DNA of 64,000 bases, from positions 42,507-106,506 of the forward strand of contig JAPUEK010000024.1 of the NCBI GenBank assembly GCA_027492585.1. Direction: 5' to 3'. Origin of the DNA: Paracoccaceae bacterium. Its GTDB lineage: Bacteria > Pseudomonadota > Alphaproteobacteria > Rhodobacterales > Rhodobacteraceae. Under the pieces are notes generated by a model that saw only the letters and a list, made by a program, of their open reading frames with translations, made no database searches and was not told the DNA's origin. Of this stretch, positions 19,463 through 28,619 are shown piece after piece; within the stretch, counting starts at the first letter, position 1, and each line of letters opens with the position of its first letter. Position numbers and translations under genes: made by a program.

Positions 19463-20872
19463 ATGAGCGCGATTGCGAAGGCTCTGAAACTGATCAAGGA
19501 CGAGGAAATCGAATATGTCGATATTCGTTTCACCGATCCGAAAGGCAAACTCCAGCATGTGACGCTGGTTTCCGATCTCGTGGACGAAGACTTCTTCGAG
19601 GAAGGCTTCATGTTCGACGGCTCGTCGATCGCCGGCTGGAAATCCATCGACCAGTCCGACATGAAGCTGATGCCGGATGCCTCCTCGGTCTATCTGGACC
19701 CGTTCTACGCCGAAAAGACGCTTTGCGTGCATTGCAACGTGGTCGAGCCGGACACCGGCGAAGCCTATGACCGCTGCCCGCGCCAGACCGCGCTGAAGGC
19801 CGAAGCCTATCTCAAATCCTCCGGCATCGGCGACAGCGGCTACTTCGGGCCGGAAGCCGAATTCTTCATCTTCGACGACGTGCGCTATTCCGTGACGCCC
19901 GCCAAAGTGTCCTACCAGATCGACGCGGAAGCCGCGGCCTGGAACACCGACGCGGCGACCGAGGGCGGCAACTACGGCCACCGGGCCGGCCACAAGGGCG
20001 GCTACTTCCCGGTCAACCCGATCGACGAAGCCCAGGACCTGCGCGGCGAGATGCTCTCGACCATGAAGCGCATCGGCATCAAGGTGGACAAGCACCACCA
20101 CGAGGTTGCCACCTGCCAGCACGAACTCGGGATGATCTTCGGCGGCCTCGTGCAGCAAGCCGACAACATCCAGAAGTACAAATACGTCATCCACAACGTC
20201 GCCCACGCCTACGGCAAGACCGTGACCTTCATGCCGAAGCCCATGAAGGGCGACAACGGCTCGGGGATGCACGTCAACATGTCGATCTGGAAGGACGGCA
20301 AGCCGCTCTTCGCCGGCGACAAATATGCGGACCTGTCGCAGGAGGCGCTCTACTTCATCGGCGGCATCCTGAAGCACGCCAAGGCGCTGAACGCCCTGAC
20401 CAACCCCTCGACCAACAGCTACAAGCGCCTGATCCCCGGCTTCGAAGCCCCGGTTCTGCGCGCGTTTTCGGCCCGCAACCGCTCCGGCTGCGTGCGGATT
20501 CCGTGGACGGAAAGCCCGAAAGCCAAACGTGTGGAAGCCCGCTTCCCCGATCCCTCGGCCAACCCCTATCTGGCCTTCGCCGCCCTGCTGATGGCCGGTC
20601 TCGACGGGATCAAGAACAAGATTGATCCGGGTCCGGCGTCGGACAAGGACCTCTACGATCTGCCGCCGGAAGAACTGGCGGAAATCCCGACCGTCTGCGG
20701 CAGCTTGCGCGAGGCGCTTGAGGAGCTGGAGAAGGACATGGACTTCCTGCTGGCCGGTGGCGTGTTCACCAAGGACCAGCTGGAAAGCTACATGGCGCTG
20801 AAATGGGAAGAGGTTTATGCCTATGAGCATACGCCCCACCCGATCGAGTACCAGATGTATTACTCCTGCTGA
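19463..20872 (+). CDS. glnA: Glutamine synthetase type I
   Basis: The product is 469 residues from ATG at 19463; the preceding codon at 19460 is also ATG. Signatures include [56 protein letters not shown] and the adenylylation tyrosine loop [10 protein letters not shown]. It makes glutamine from glutamate, ammonia and ATP. Activity should be lowered when the loop Tyr is adenylylated by GlnE, under PII control. It is co-transcribed with glnB and followed by a good terminator. Confidence 0.97.
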   Translation: MSAIAKALKLIKDEEIEYVDIRFTDPKGKLQHVTLVSDLVDEDFFEEGFMFDGSSIAGWKSIDQSDMKLMPDASSVYLDPFYAEKTLCVHCNVVEPDTGEAYDRCPRQTALKAEAYLKSSGIGDSGYFGPEAEFFIFDDVRYSVTPAKVSYQIDAEAAAWNTDAATEGGNYGHRAGHKGGYFPVNPIDEAQDLRGEMLSTMKRIGIKVDKHHHEVATCQHELGMIFGGLVQQADNIQKYKYVIHNVAHAYGKTVTFMPKPMKGDNGSGMHVNMSIWKDGKPLFAGDKYADLSQEALYFIGGILKHAKALNALTNPSTNSYKRLIPGFEAPVLRAFSARNRSGCVRIPWTESPKAKRVEARFPDPSANPYLAFAALLMAGLDGIKNKIDPGPASDKDLYDLPPEELAEIPTVCGSLREALEELEKDMDFLLAGGVFTKDQLESYMALKWEEVYAYEHTPHPIEYQMYYSC

Positions 20873-20890
20873 TCGGCAGGCGTGATCAGG

Positions 20891-20914
20891 AAAGGCCGCC
20901 TCCGGGCGGCCTTT
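20891..20914 (+). terminator. Rho-independent terminator after glnA
   Basis: The stem AAAGGCCGCC-tccg-GGCGGCCTTTT lies 19 bases after the glnA stop, with TTTT on the 3' side. Confidence 0.88.
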
Positions 20915-21102
20915 TCGTTTCCGGAGGAGGAAAAGCGGCGGCTGGCGGCAGCGACAGGCCTGCGAACGCGGCGCGCCGGGCCGAGGCCGCGCAGCCCCCT
21001 CCGATCGCCCCCTTCGCGCCATCTTCCTGCCCTGTCCCGGCCCGGTTCTTCCGGCAGGCTGGTCCGGTTCCGATCCGATATTTCCCGACCGATGGTGTTG
21101 CC

Positions 21103-22083
21103 ATGGCCCCGCCCTCCCCGCCTGAGCGGAAGACATCCGCCCGTCCGTCCCAGCCGGTGATCTGGGCGGAGGGGCGTCAGCAACCGCCGTTCGATCTGCG
21201 CGCCTTCGGGCGGGTGAGCCTGCTGCTTGCGCGGCAGGGGGCCGGGCCGGTGCTGGACAGCGCCGCGCGGCACGTTGCAGCCGGCTCGGCGGCGGTCGCC
21301 GCGGGGCGTGGCCGCATCCCGGAGGCACGTCTGGGCCGCAGCGGGCGCTACCTGCCCTCCCATCAGCGGGTCGCGGCCGGCCTCGGCCATCTCGCGGGCG
21401 TGATCCGCGGGGCGAGCGACATGGTGCTGCCGCCGCCAGCCCCGGTCGAGCCCCTCGCCCATCCCGATCTTCTGAGCCTCGCACCCAAGACCCACCGGCA
21501 GGCGGAACGTCTGGCCGATCTGCCGAAACCGGCGCTCCCGCAGCCCGCCGCTGAAGCGTCGCCGGAGCCTGTGCGTGAAACCCGGCAAAGGCGCCCGCGC
21601 CCGGCACCAGCAAAACCCGCCGCCACCCCCGAAACCTCTTCCGCTCCGGCGGAACAGGACCCGCAGCTCGACGCGATCCGCGCGCTTCTGGCAGAGGTGC
21701 AGGCCAGCCCGGCACCGCCGCGGGAACCGGCCCCGGAACCGGCCCGCACCGTCAGCCCCCGGCGACCGGAGCCTGTGGCCTTGCCGGCCCGGCAGCCCCC
21801 CGTCCCCGTCGAAATCCGCGTCGAAATCCCCGTCGAAATCCGCACCGGAGAACCCGGTGTCGGATCTGCCGGTTCCGCCCCTGCGTCACGATCCCTCCGG
21901 CTCTTCCGCTGGATTGCCGGCCGCCGCCTGACCCAAAGCGCCGTTGCCGCCAGCCGGCGCGGGTTGGCGCAGCTTTCCGTGCGGGTCATCGGCTGGGGTG
22001 CCACCGCCGTCGCCCTGCCTTTTGCCGCGATCAGGGCCGCGCTTCTGCATCTGAACGGGCAGGATCTGCGCCGCATCGACTGA
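21103..22083 (+). CDS. Uncharacterised proline/alanine-rich protein
   Basis: The product is 326 residues and is not recognised. The first 110 residues are Ala/Arg-rich with a possible helical segment (VSLLLARQGAGPVLDSAARH). Residues about 110-250 are a low-complexity Pro/Ala/Glu linker containing a short repeat (VEIRVEIPVEIR). The C-terminal 60 residues look like an amphipathic or single membrane helix (VIGWGATAVALPFAAIRAAL). The start is uncertain because no clear ribosome site precedes 21103. It lies between two good terminators, so it is probably its own unit. A real gene is likely, but no function can be given. Confidence 0.55.
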   Translation: MAPPSPPERKTSARPSQPVIWAEGRQQPPFDLRAFGRVSLLLARQGAGPVLDSAARHVAAGSAAVAAGRGRIPEARLGRSGRYLPSHQRVAAGLGHLAGVIRGASDMVLPPPAPVEPLAHPDLLSLAPKTHRQAERLADLPKPALPQPAAEASPEPVRETRQRRPRPAPAKPAATPETSSAPAEQDPQLDAIRALLAEVQASPAPPREPAPEPARTVSPRRPEPVALPARQPPVPVEIRVEIPVEIRTGEPGVGSAGSAPASRSLRLFRWIAGRRLTQSAVAASRRGLAQLSVRVIGWGATAVALPFAAIRAALLHLNGQDLRRID

Positions 22084-22107
22084 GGCGAACCCCCGCGATC
22101 CGGAAAC

Positions 22108-22131
22108 AAAGACCGCCTCAGGGCGGTCTTT
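22108..22131 (+). terminator. Rho-independent terminator
   Basis: AAAGACCGCC-tcag-GGCGGTCTTTT lies 24 bases past the stop of the proline-rich protein gene. Confidence 0.85.
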
Positions 22132-22253
22132 TGCATTGTGGCGGAAACCGAACACAACCTCCGGTTAGATTCCCCAAACAAACACAATCTGTCCCGCATC
22201 ACGGCACAATCATAGGTGAATTTTACGTTAACCAAATTCAACGGAGCCGTGCC

Positions 22254-23033
22254 ATGCCTCAAGCCGCTCTTACCACAGTTGCCCAGTTGCTCTATGCCGA
22301 GACCCCGAATCTGAACTTCGCCCGTCTGGTGAGCGATCTGGAAGCGGTGCTTGCCCGCTTTCCCGACAATCAGGTGCGGCTGAACTGGGACCATGAGGAC
22401 GTGGCGATTTTCGACATGCCGGGGCTGCGGATCCTGCTCGGCTGGTGCGACGATCCGGGACAGGGACTGGCCGGCTGCCTGACCCTGTCCACCGGCCCCT
22501 CGCCGCTGACCGCCCGCCCCGGAAGCCGGCAGCGCCATGACAGCATCTGCTCCAGACTGGTGGAGCGGGTGCAGATGCGCCTGCAACCGACCGCGCTGAT
22601 GTGGCGGCAGATCGAGGGGGTGATCGGCTCCGACACGCTGGACCTTCTGGTGGAAACGCTGCCGGGGCTGCCCGATTGCGTCGGCGCAGGCCCGCCGCTG
22701 GAGCTTTCCGAGCCGCCCTTTGCCGCCAACGACCGGCTGCGGCAGGTGCCTTCGGGCGATCCGGTGCTCGCCCGGCTGCGCGAAGCACTTTACGGCCCGG
22801 AAGAAAGCGACGGAACCCGTCCGCAGGGCGCGCAGATGCGGCTGGCCATCCATGCGATGAATGCCACGCTGATCGTGGTCTGGGCGCCGCTCGGCGCGGC
22901 GGTGATGACCTATACGATCCTACGGGGCGAGGATCTGCGGCTGTCCTCGCGGCTGATGCTTCTCGGCGGCTCGATCTCAGCTCTGGCGCAGACCGGGCTC
23001 GGCGCGCAGATGGCGGCCATGGCCGGGGTCTGA
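22254..23033 (+). CDS. Uncharacterised protein
   Basis: The product is 259 residues from ATG at 22254, behind CGGAGCCGTGCC. It is rich in Leu and Arg, with a mid-region WRQIEGVIGSDTLDLLVETL and a hydrophobic patch near the C-terminus (LIVVWAPLGAAVMTYTILRG). No signal peptide is visible. I do not recognise the family. It is preceded by an AT-rich stretch (22195-22245) likely to hold its promoter, and it converges with the DUF3445 gene, 6 bases between the stop codons. Confidence 0.75.
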   Translation: MPQAALTTVAQLLYAETPNLNFARLVSDLEAVLARFPDNQVRLNWDHEDVAIFDMPGLRILLGWCDDPGQGLAGCLTLSTGPSPLTARPGSRQRHDSICSRLVERVQMRLQPTALMWRQIEGVIGSDTLDLLVETLPGLPDCVGAGPPLELSEPPFAANDRLRQVPSGDPVLARLREALYGPEESDGTRPQGAQMRLAIHAMNATLIVVWAPLGAAVMTYTILRGEDLRLSSRLMLLGGSISALAQTGLGAQMAAMAGV

Positions 23034-23039
23034 AAAACC

Positions 23040-23849
23040 TTAGAGATGCGCCTCCTCCAGCCCGGCAATCTCCTCCGGGCGGAGGGCGTCAAGCCGCACG
23101 ACATAGGTATGGATCGAGAAGACCACGGCCTGCGTCTGCGGCAGACGCAGCAGGCACTGGCGCTCCGCCCGCAGATAGCTTCCGCCGCGCCGGTCCTTGC
23201 GAGGATCGGCCTCCCGCCGCGGCTGGTGCAGCGTCGGGTCCACATAGACGAGCGCATTCATCCGCCAGAGCGGCTGCTCCACCCGGATCGCATCGAAAAG
23301 CCGCTGGACCCGGCGGGCGAGGCCTTCGTCATATTCCTTGACCGGAACATGGATGGCGGTCATCGGGCGGCCGATCTTCTCGCCCAGCCACCAGCTCGCC
23401 GGAAAGCACAGGCAGGCGCCGGTGAGGACATGCTCCTCCCCCTGCTTTTCCAGCAGGCAGAGGTCTTCCTGCACCAGCCGCCCGAGCGTGCGGAGCGGGG
23501 CCTCTGGCTGCAAGTCCACCTCCACCCCGTCCGGGCGCAGCACCGAAGCGGAGCCGACCCGGTAGCCCTGCCGCTGCCCCTCCGGCCGCGCGAGATGGGC
23601 GAGCACGCGGGCGTAAAGCTCCTCCGCCGCCGGACGCGCGGGCTCGGTCAGCGCATGGACGATCTCTTCGTGACCCGCGATCAGGCGGTCACGCTCGGCC
23701 ATCTGGCCGGCGAAGGCCTCATCCACCCGCAGCCAGTCCTCGCCCTCCACCGGCAGGATGCCGGGAAGCCGCGCGGTGCGCGGGTCCATCCAGGGGGCGA
23801 AGGGCAGACGGGATTGCAGGATCGGTTCGGGCGGGATCGGTTCGGACAT
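23040..23849 (-). CDS. DUF3445 / heme-dependent oxidative N-demethylase-like protein
   Basis: The product is 269 residues. Features of the DUF3445/HODM family are visible: an N-terminal LPFAPWMDPRTARLPGILP, a central LVQEDLCLLEK followed by LTGACLCFPASWWLGEKIG, and the late RAERQCLLRLPQTQAVVFSIHTYV. Characterised relatives form the heme subunit of an oxidative N-demethylase acting on small amines, but many members, probably including this one, have no known substrate. The gene is divergent from dddP with 140 bases between them. Confidence 0.82.
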   Translation of the reverse strand: MSEPIPPEPILQSRLPFAPWMDPRTARLPGILPVEGEDWLRVDEAFAGQMAERDRLIAGHEEIVHALTEPARPAAEELYARVLAHLARPEGQRQGYRVGSASVLRPDGVEVDLQPEAPLRTLGRLVQEDLCLLEKQGEEHVLTGACLCFPASWWLGEKIGRPMTAIHVPVKEYDEGLARRVQRLFDAIRVEQPLWRMNALVYVDPTLHQPRREADPRKDRRGGSYLRAERQCLLRLPQTQAVVFSIHTYVVRLDALRPEEIAGLEEAHL

Positions 23850-23989
23850 GGGGTCTTTTAGCCGAAGCCTGCGGCGAGGAAACCCCGCGAAACCGACATC
23901 CCCCGTCGCGGGGAGGCAAGCCGCCCCTCCGGCACCGGCGATGCTGCGCCAAGACTTCCCTCAAGCCATCCGCCAAGCAAGAGACCGCC

Positions 23990-25327
23990 ATGAGCCACGC
24001 CTCCGACCGCCGCAAGATCGACCCCAGCCGGGGCTTCCGCCTCGGCGACGGCACCCCGAACGAGAATGACCGGGTGGAGATCGGCCCGACCCAGCTTGCC
24101 TTCCGCGAATGGGAAGCGGCGGGGGTGGAGTTGCCAGACCTTGCCCGGATGCGGGAGGACCGCTGGAAGAAACTGACCCGCGCCCTTCAGGACCGCGATT
24201 ATGCCGGGCTCCTGATGTTCGATCCGCTGAACATCCGCTATGCGACCGACACGACCAACATGCAGCTCTGGAACACCCACAACCCGTTCCGCGCCTGCCT
24301 GCTCTGCGCCGACGGCCATATGGTCATGTGGGAATACAAGAATTCCCCCTTTCTGGTCACCTTCAACCCGCTGGTGAAGGAGCTGCGCTCCGGCGCGACC
24401 TTCTTCTACAATTCCACCGGCGACCGCGGGGAGGCGGCGGCAAAGGCCTTCGCCGCGCAGGTGGACGAGATCCTGCGCGCCCATGCCGGGACCAACCGGC
24501 GCCTCGCGGTGGACAAGATCATGGTCCACGGGTTGCGCGCCCTCGAAGCGGCGGGCTTCACCGTCGAGGAGGGCGAGGAAGTGACCGAGCGCACCCGTGC
24601 CATCAAGACCCCGGACGAGATTCTCGCCATGCGCGCCGCCCATCGCGCCTGCGAGGCGGGGATTGCGGAGATGGAGACCTTCACCCGCGAGAACGTGCCG
24701 AAGGGCGGCGTCTCGGAGGATGCGATCTGGGCGGAACTGCATGCCGCCAACATCCGCCGCGGCGGCGAATGGATCGAGACCCGCCTCCTCGCCTCCGGTC
24801 CGCGCACCAATCCCTGGTTTCAGGAATGTGGCCCGAGGATCGTGCAGCCGAACGAGATCGTCGCCTTCGATACCGATCTGGTCGGCTGCTACGGCTTCTG
24901 CATCGACATCAGCCGGACCTGGTGGGTCGGCGATGCCCGGCCCACCAATGCGATGATCTCCGCCTATGGCCATGCGCTCGACCATATCCGCGACCATCAG
25001 GCGCGGCTGAAACCGGGCGTGTCGATCCGCGAGCTGACCTTCGGCGGCCATCAGCTTGACGACCGCTACTGGAAGCAGAAATATTCCTGCAAGATGCATG
25101 GTGTCGGGCTTTGCGACGAATGGCCCTATGTGACCTATCCCGACGGCTGGATGGAAGGCGCGTTCGAGGCGGTGCTGGAGCCGGGCATGGTGCTCTGCGC
25201 CGAGGCGCTCGTCAGTCCCGAAGGCGGGGATTTCTCGATCAAGCTTGAGGATCAGGTGCTGATCACCGAGACCGGCTGCGAGAACCTGACCCGGTATCCC
25301 TTCGACGAAAGGCTGATGGGCGGCTGA
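23990..25327 (+). CDS. dddP: DMSP lyase DddP-like (M24 peptidase fold)
   Basis: The product is 445 residues, close to the roughly 447 of marine Roseobacter DddP. The fold is that of M24 metallopeptidases, with metal-ligand candidates in FDTDLVGCYGFCIDISRTWW (Asp, Asp, Asp), GVGLCDEWPYV, the Glu of LCAEALV and the Glu of LEDQVLI. The N-terminal MQLWNTHNPFRA and LLASGPRTNPW resemble DddP more than aminopeptidase P. DddP cleaves dimethylsulfoniopropionate to acrylate and dimethyl sulfide. The assignment comes from motif recall, so a related M24 enzyme remains possible. No other ddd or dmd genes are nearby. Confidence 0.72.
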   Translation: MSHASDRRKIDPSRGFRLGDGTPNENDRVEIGPTQLAFREWEAAGVELPDLARMREDRWKKLTRALQDRDYAGLLMFDPLNIRYATDTTNMQLWNTHNPFRACLLCADGHMVMWEYKNSPFLVTFNPLVKELRSGATFFYNSTGDRGEAAAKAFAAQVDEILRAHAGTNRRLAVDKIMVHGLRALEAAGFTVEEGEEVTERTRAIKTPDEILAMRAAHRACEAGIAEMETFTRENVPKGGVSEDAIWAELHAANIRRGGEWIETRLLASGPRTNPWFQECGPRIVQPNEIVAFDTDLVGCYGFCIDISRTWWVGDARPTNAMISAYGHALDHIRDHQARLKPGVSIRELTFGGHQLDDRYWKQKYSCKMHGVGLCDEWPYVTYPDGWMEGAFEAVLEPGMVLCAEALVSPEGGDFSIKLEDQVLITETGCENLTRYPFDERLMGG

Positions 25328-25342
25328 GATCCTGACCGGCGA

Positions 25343-25656
25343 AGGGGGGCTGTCTGCCCCCCTCGGCGCGTCCCGCGCCTCACCCCCCCGAGGATATTTT
25401 CGCACAGGGGATGAAGGCAGAGAATGAGGGTGGCGGGGTTCAGGATTTGTTAAGATTGTTCGCGCAGATTGATCCTGCGGAACAGGCGGGGACGCCGATG
25501 GCCGCCACAGAGGATGGCACCCCGCGGCAAGATCCGTTCTCCCGTCGGGGTGCCTGCCCCCGTGCCGCCCCAAATCCTTTTTCCTCATCCCCTGTGCGAA
25601 AATATCCTCGGGGGGTGAATGGGCCGCAGGCCCTGAGGGGGGCAGACAGCCCCCCT
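25343..25656. repeat. Large nested inverted-repeat element with 22-nt core (copy 1)
   Basis: The outer arms 25343-25363 and 25636-25656 are reverse complements (AGGGGGGCTGTCTGCCCCCCT), each also a hairpin by itself. The middle arms 25381-25414 and 25585-25617 are reverse complements except for one extra C on the left, and contain the GGATATTTT core. Inside lie a 22-nt core at 25479-25500 that is identical at 53820-53841, and an inner hairpin GGCACCCCG/CGGGGTGCC (25516-25524 and 25546-25554). The element sits between the converging dddP and a small exported-protein gene. No transposase is present. Confidence 0.75.
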
Positions 25657-25673
25657 GCCCGGCATCCACCGCT

Positions 25674-26015
25674 TCAATGCAGGTCGATATAGCGCATCAC
25701 GCGGATGTCGTCGGCCTCGCCGGAAAAGCGCAGGTCGATCCCCTGCCGCTCCACCTGGAAGCATTGCCAGTCCTCTTCGGCTGCGGCCTGCAGGCAGGCA
25801 GTCTCGCCGTCGACGCGCCATCTGCCCCATTCGGACCCGTTGCCTTCCTCGCGCAGGCTGCGGCCATCGGCGAAGAAATTCGTCGTGGCCCCGCTCTCCT
25901 CCGCCAGCACCCGCGCCGAAAGCGCCTCGTGCAGGCGCAGCCCGCTCAGCGGTTCCCAGACCTCCGCCGCCGCAAGGCCCGGCCAAAGCGCCAAAGCCAG
26001 CATCAATCGCCGCAT
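25674..26015 (-). CDS. Small exported protein of unknown function
   Basis: The product is 113 residues from ATG at 26015. The first 20 residues (MRRLMLALALWPGLAAAEVW) form a typical Sec signal peptide with an AxA cleavage site. The mature part of about 95 residues contains NFFADGRSLREEG and a pair of cysteines (ETACLQAAAEEDWQCFQVE) that could form a disulfide in the periplasm. Similar small periplasmic proteins occur in Rhodobacteraceae, but no function is known. It is divergent from purB with 79 bases between them. Confidence 0.72.
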   Translation of the reverse strand: MRRLMLALALWPGLAAAEVWEPLSGLRLHEALSARVLAEESGATTNFFADGRSLREEGNGSEWGRWRVDGETACLQAAAEEDWQCFQVERQGIDLRFSGEADDIRVMRYIDLH

Positions 26016-26094
26016 CCCTGCCCCCTTGGCCTTGCGCCCCTGTCCGTCGCAGTCTAAGCGGGCCTCGCCCGATCCTGCCAATCAGAGGTCCGTG

Positions 26095-27402
26095 ATGATC
26101 CCGCGCTATTCCCGCCCCGACATGGTTGCCCTCTGGTCGCCGGAGACCAAGTTCCGCATCTGGTACGAGATCGAGGCCCATGCCTGCGACGCGCAGGCCG
26201 CGCTCGGCGTCATCCCCAAGGCCAATGCGGAAGCGGTCTGGCGGGCGAAAGACGTGACCTTCGACGTGGCGCGCATCGACGAGATCGAGGCGGTGACGAA
26301 GCATGACGTGATCGCCTTCCTCACCCATCTGGCCGAGCACATCGGGGCGGAGGATGCGCGCTTCGTCCATCAGGGCATGACCTCCTCCGACGTGCTCGAC
26401 ACGACCTTCAACGTGCAGCTCGTGCGCGCCTCCGACCTCCTCCTCGCGGGGCTCGACCGGGTGCTTGCGGCGCTCAAGGCGCGCGCCTTCGAGCACAAGG
26501 ACAGCATCCGCATCGGCCGCAGCCACGGCATCCATGCCGAGCCGACCACCATGGGCCTGACCTTCGCGCGCTTCTACGCCGAGATGGACCGCAACCGCGC
26601 CCGCCTGATCGCCGCGCGGGCCGAGGTGGCGACCGGCGCCATCTCCGGCGCGGTCGGCACTTTCGCCAACATCGACCCGTCGGTGGAGGAGCATGTCTGC
26701 GCCGCCATGGGCCTCACGCCCGAGCCGATCTCCACCCAGGTCATCCCGCGCGACCGCCATGCGATGTTCTTTGCGACCCTCGGCGTCATCGCCTCCTCGA
26801 TCGAGAACATCGCCATCGAGATCCGCCACATGCAGCGCACCGAGGTTCTGGAGGCGGAGGAGTTCTTCTCCCCCGGCCAGAAGGGGTCCTCGGCCATGCC
26901 GCACAAGCGCAACCCCGTCCTGTCGGAGAACCTGACCGGCCTTGCCCGCCTCGTCCGCATGTCGGTGATCCCGGCCTTGGAGAATGTGGCGCTCTGGCAT
27001 GAGCGCGACATCTCCCATTCCTCGGTGGAGCGCGCCATCGGTCCCGACACCACGGTGACGCTCGATTTCGCGCTGCACAGGCTGGCGGGGCTTGTCGAAA
27101 AGCTGGTGGTCTACCCGGACAACATGCTGAAGAACATGAACAAGTTCCGTGGCCTTGTCATGAGCCAGCGGGTGCTTCTGGCCCTGACGCAGGCCGGGGT
27201 CAGCCGCGAGGACAGCTACCGGCTCGTGCAGCGCAACGCGATGAAGGTCTGGGAGAAGGGGGCCGATTTCAAGACGGAGCTCCTCGCCGACCCCGAGGTG
27301 ACGGCGGCGCTCAGCCCTGCCGAGATCGAGGAGAAATTCGACCTCGGCTATCACACCAAGCATGTGGATACGATCTTCCGCCGGGTCTTCGGCGCCGCGT
27401 AA
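26095..27402 (+). CDS. purB: Adenylosuccinate lyase
   Basis: The product is 435 residues from ATG at 26095. The fumarase/aspartase superfamily signature SSAMPHKRNP is present, along with GRSHGIHAEPTTMG (catalytic His) and MTSSDVLDT. It catalyses two steps of purine synthesis: SAICAR to AICAR, and adenylosuccinate to AMP, releasing fumarate. An AGAGG ribosome site lies upstream. The following fliG-like gene starts 57 bases after the stop. Confidence 0.96.
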   Translation: MIPRYSRPDMVALWSPETKFRIWYEIEAHACDAQAALGVIPKANAEAVWRAKDVTFDVARIDEIEAVTKHDVIAFLTHLAEHIGAEDARFVHQGMTSSDVLDTTFNVQLVRASDLLLAGLDRVLAALKARAFEHKDSIRIGRSHGIHAEPTTMGLTFARFYAEMDRNRARLIAARAEVATGAISGAVGTFANIDPSVEEHVCAAMGLTPEPISTQVIPRDRHAMFFATLGVIASSIENIAIEIRHMQRTEVLEAEEFFSPGQKGSSAMPHKRNPVLSENLTGLARLVRMSVIPALENVALWHERDISHSSVERAIGPDTTVTLDFALHRLAGLVEKLVVYPDNMLKNMNKFRGLVMSQRVLLALTQAGVSREDSYRLVQRNAMKVWEKGADFKTELLADPEVTAALSPAEIEEKFDLGYHTKHVDTIFRRVFGAA

Positions 27403-27458
27403 GGGGCTGTTAACCGCGCCCTGCCAGTCTGGAGCCGGAAACGGAATCGGGGGGCGGC

Positions 27459-28526
27459 ATGGCAGGGGAGCAGAGTCTGGCGCGGATCGAACCGCGGCGC
27501 ATGGCGCAGCCGGCGCCTGCCGGTCCGCGTGTGCTGACACCGCGCGAAAAGGCGGCGGTGATCGTGCGCTTTCTGCTGGCAGAGGGGGCGGAGATCCCGC
27601 TTTCGCGCCTGCCCGACCACCTCCAGGCCTCGCTCACCGAACAGATGAGCCATATGCGGCTGGTGGATCGCCAGACGCTCGCCCAGGTGGTCGAGGATTT
27701 TCTGGGGGAGCTGGAGCAGGTCGGCCTCGCCTTCCCCGGCGGGATCGAGGCGGCGCTGTCGGTCATGGGCGGCCATATCTCCGCCAATGCCGCGAGCCGG
27801 CTGCGGCGGCTCGCCGGGGCCTCGGCCAAGGCGGATCCCTGGGACCGGCTGACGGCCCTTCCCGCCGAACGGCTCCTGCCGGTGCTGGAGGAGGAAAGCA
27901 CCGAAATCGCCGCCGTCATGCTCTCCAAACTGCCGGTGGCGAAATCGGCGGAACTCCTCGGCAAGCTGCCGGGGGACCGGGCGCGGCGGGTGGCCTATGC
28001 GGTCTCGCTGACCGGCAATGTCGATCCCGAAACCGTGCGGCGGATCGGCCTGTCGCTCGCCAGCCAGCTTGACGCCCTGCCGCCCAAGGCCTTCGAGACC
28101 GGGCCGGTGGAACGGGTGGGCGCGATCCTCAACGTTTCCCCCGCCCAGACGCGGGAGGAGGTCCTGCGGGGCCTTGAGGCACAGGACGCGGGCTTTGCCG
28201 AACAGGTCAGGAAGGCGATCTTCACCTTCGTCCACCTGCCCACCCGGCTCAGCCCGCGCGATGTGCCGAAGGTGATCCGCATCCTTGAGCAGCCGGTGCT
28301 GATCACCGCCCTCGCGGCCGCCCAAAGCGACAGCGGCACGGCGGCGGCGGCGGAGTTCCTGCTCTCCAACATGTCGCAGCGCATGGCGCAGGGCCTGCGG
28401 GAAGAGATGACCGCCCGCGGCAAGGTAAAGGAGAAAGACGCGGAGGAGGCGATGACGGCTGTGATCACCGCCATCCGTCAACTCGAAGGGGCGGGGGAGC
28501 TGTTGCTCATCCGGGACGACGATTGA
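27459..28526 (+). CDS. fliG: Flagellar motor switch protein FliG-like, divergent and orphan
   Basis: The product is 355 residues, close to the usual 330-350 of FliG. The N-terminal part (LTPREKAAVIVRFLLAEGAE) and the middle EEESTEIAAVMLSKLP, matching the FliG EHPQTIA-type motif, place it in the family. The C-terminal domain keeps LLSNMSQRMAQGLREEM and IRQLEGAGELLL. FliG binds FliF and MotA and transmits torque. The torque-helix region reads VIRILEQPVLITAL, with fewer charged residues than typical FliG. No other flagellar gene is nearby, so it could be a second paralogue. Confidence 0.78.
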   Translation: MAGEQSLARIEPRRMAQPAPAGPRVLTPREKAAVIVRFLLAEGAEIPLSRLPDHLQASLTEQMSHMRLVDRQTLAQVVEDFLGELEQVGLAFPGGIEAALSVMGGHISANAASRLRRLAGASAKADPWDRLTALPAERLLPVLEEESTEIAAVMLSKLPVAKSAELLGKLPGDRARRVAYAVSLTGNVDPETVRRIGLSLASQLDALPPKAFETGPVERVGAILNVSPAQTREEVLRGLEAQDAGFAEQVRKAIFTFVHLPTRLSPRDVPKVIRILEQPVLITALAAAQSDSGTAAAAEFLLSNMSQRMAQGLREEMTARGKVKEKDAEEAMTAVITAIRQLEGAGELLLIRDDD

Positions 28527-28560
28527 CCGGGGCGCAACGCCGGACCGGGGCCGAAGCAAG

Positions 28561-28599
28561 ATCCTGCGAAGTATCTTGCCAGATTCCTTCGCAGGAATT
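28561..28599 (+). terminator. Stem-loop between converging fliG and speB
   Basis: ATCCTGCGAAG pairs with CTTCGCAGGAAT across a 16-base loop, close to the stop codons of both genes. The T-run is weak. Confidence 0.5.
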
Positions 28600-28619
28600 T
28601 GCGGCGCGCGGCGCCTCCC

